The notes beneath the pieces were generated by a model. That model saw only the letters and a program-made list of their open reading frames with translations. It was not told the DNA's origin and did not search any database. From NCBI GenBank assembly GCA_039815505.1, contig JBCBZE010000171.1, positions 1-7,510 of the forward strand: a stretch of DNA of 7,510 nucleotides, given 5' to 3'. Position numbers and translations under genes: made by a program. Origin of the DNA: CANLWN01 sp039815505. GTDB taxonomy: Bacteria > Bacteroidota > Bacteroidia > Flavobacteriales > Flavobacteriaceae. Positions 7,408-7,510 of the stretch are shown here, piece after piece; position 1 is the stretch's first letter, and each line of letters starts with the position of its first letter.

Positions 7408-7510
7408 CTCTTTTTTTAAGAACGGAACACTGTTGTTCAACTACTCCCTTGTAGTCTAAAAACTATTGTTCCGAACGTTTATCTTGCTTAAATTTAGTGG
7501 ATGATCATCC

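Noticed and set aside
7425..7438. Dyad GAACA-CTGT-TGTTC near the alternative TTG start of the sigma gene, resembling an SOS-type operator
   Set aside because: The spacing between the GAAC and GTTC half-sites is six bases, not the four of the Gram-positive LexA box, and the arms are only five bases long.
7499..7510. Perfect 12-base palindrome GGATGATCATCC at the window edge, upstream of the sigma gene
   Set aside because: One or two 12-base palindromes are expected by chance in 7.5 kb, and no second copy or promoter element was seen beside it.

Overview
The window looks like chromosomal or integrated-element DNA from a member of the Bacteroidota, most likely a marine-type Flavobacteriaceae. 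The supports are low G+C, weak or absent Shine-Dalgarno sequences, a TPR-containing sensor kinase next to a LytTR response regulator, a short ECF sigma factor, and a coupling protein of the multi-helix Bacteroidota conjugation type. All confidently called genes lie on the minus strand. The genus is not resolved.

Read in the direction of transcription (right to left): an ECF sigma factor (about 7407-6913); a 527-base gap (6386-6912) that holds a possible broken small plus-strand gene (6492-6675); a two-component pair made of a TPR sensor histidine kinase (6385-4127) and a LytTR response regulator (4083-3337), 43 bases apart; a gap with a dyad that may end the two-component transcript (3268-3329); a membrane acyltransferase of the OafA family (3121-2027); a 385-base gap with no recognised gene; and the first 547 codons of a VirD4/TraG-type conjugative coupling ATPase (1641 to beyond position 1).

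The two-component pair is the clearest functional unit: a probable periplasmic TPR sensor passes phosphate to a cytoplasmic DNA-binding regulator. The acyltransferase probably O-acylates a surface glycan. It follows the pair on the same strand after about 215 bases, so co-regulation is possible but not shown. The sigma factor has no anti-sigma gene beside it in the window. The coupling protein marks the left part as a mobilisation or conjugation module, and the genes to its right may be cargo of that element or flanking chromosome. Hand counts support a compositional difference: about 43% G+C over four sampled lines of the coupling-protein gene, against about 31% over three sampled lines of the kinase gene.

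No rRNA, tRNA, CRISPR array or intact insertion sequence was recognised. I did not find a strongly supported new system. The best leads are the disrupted small gene, the HisKA-LytTR pairing, and the coupling gene standing first in its module without an upstream relaxase gene.
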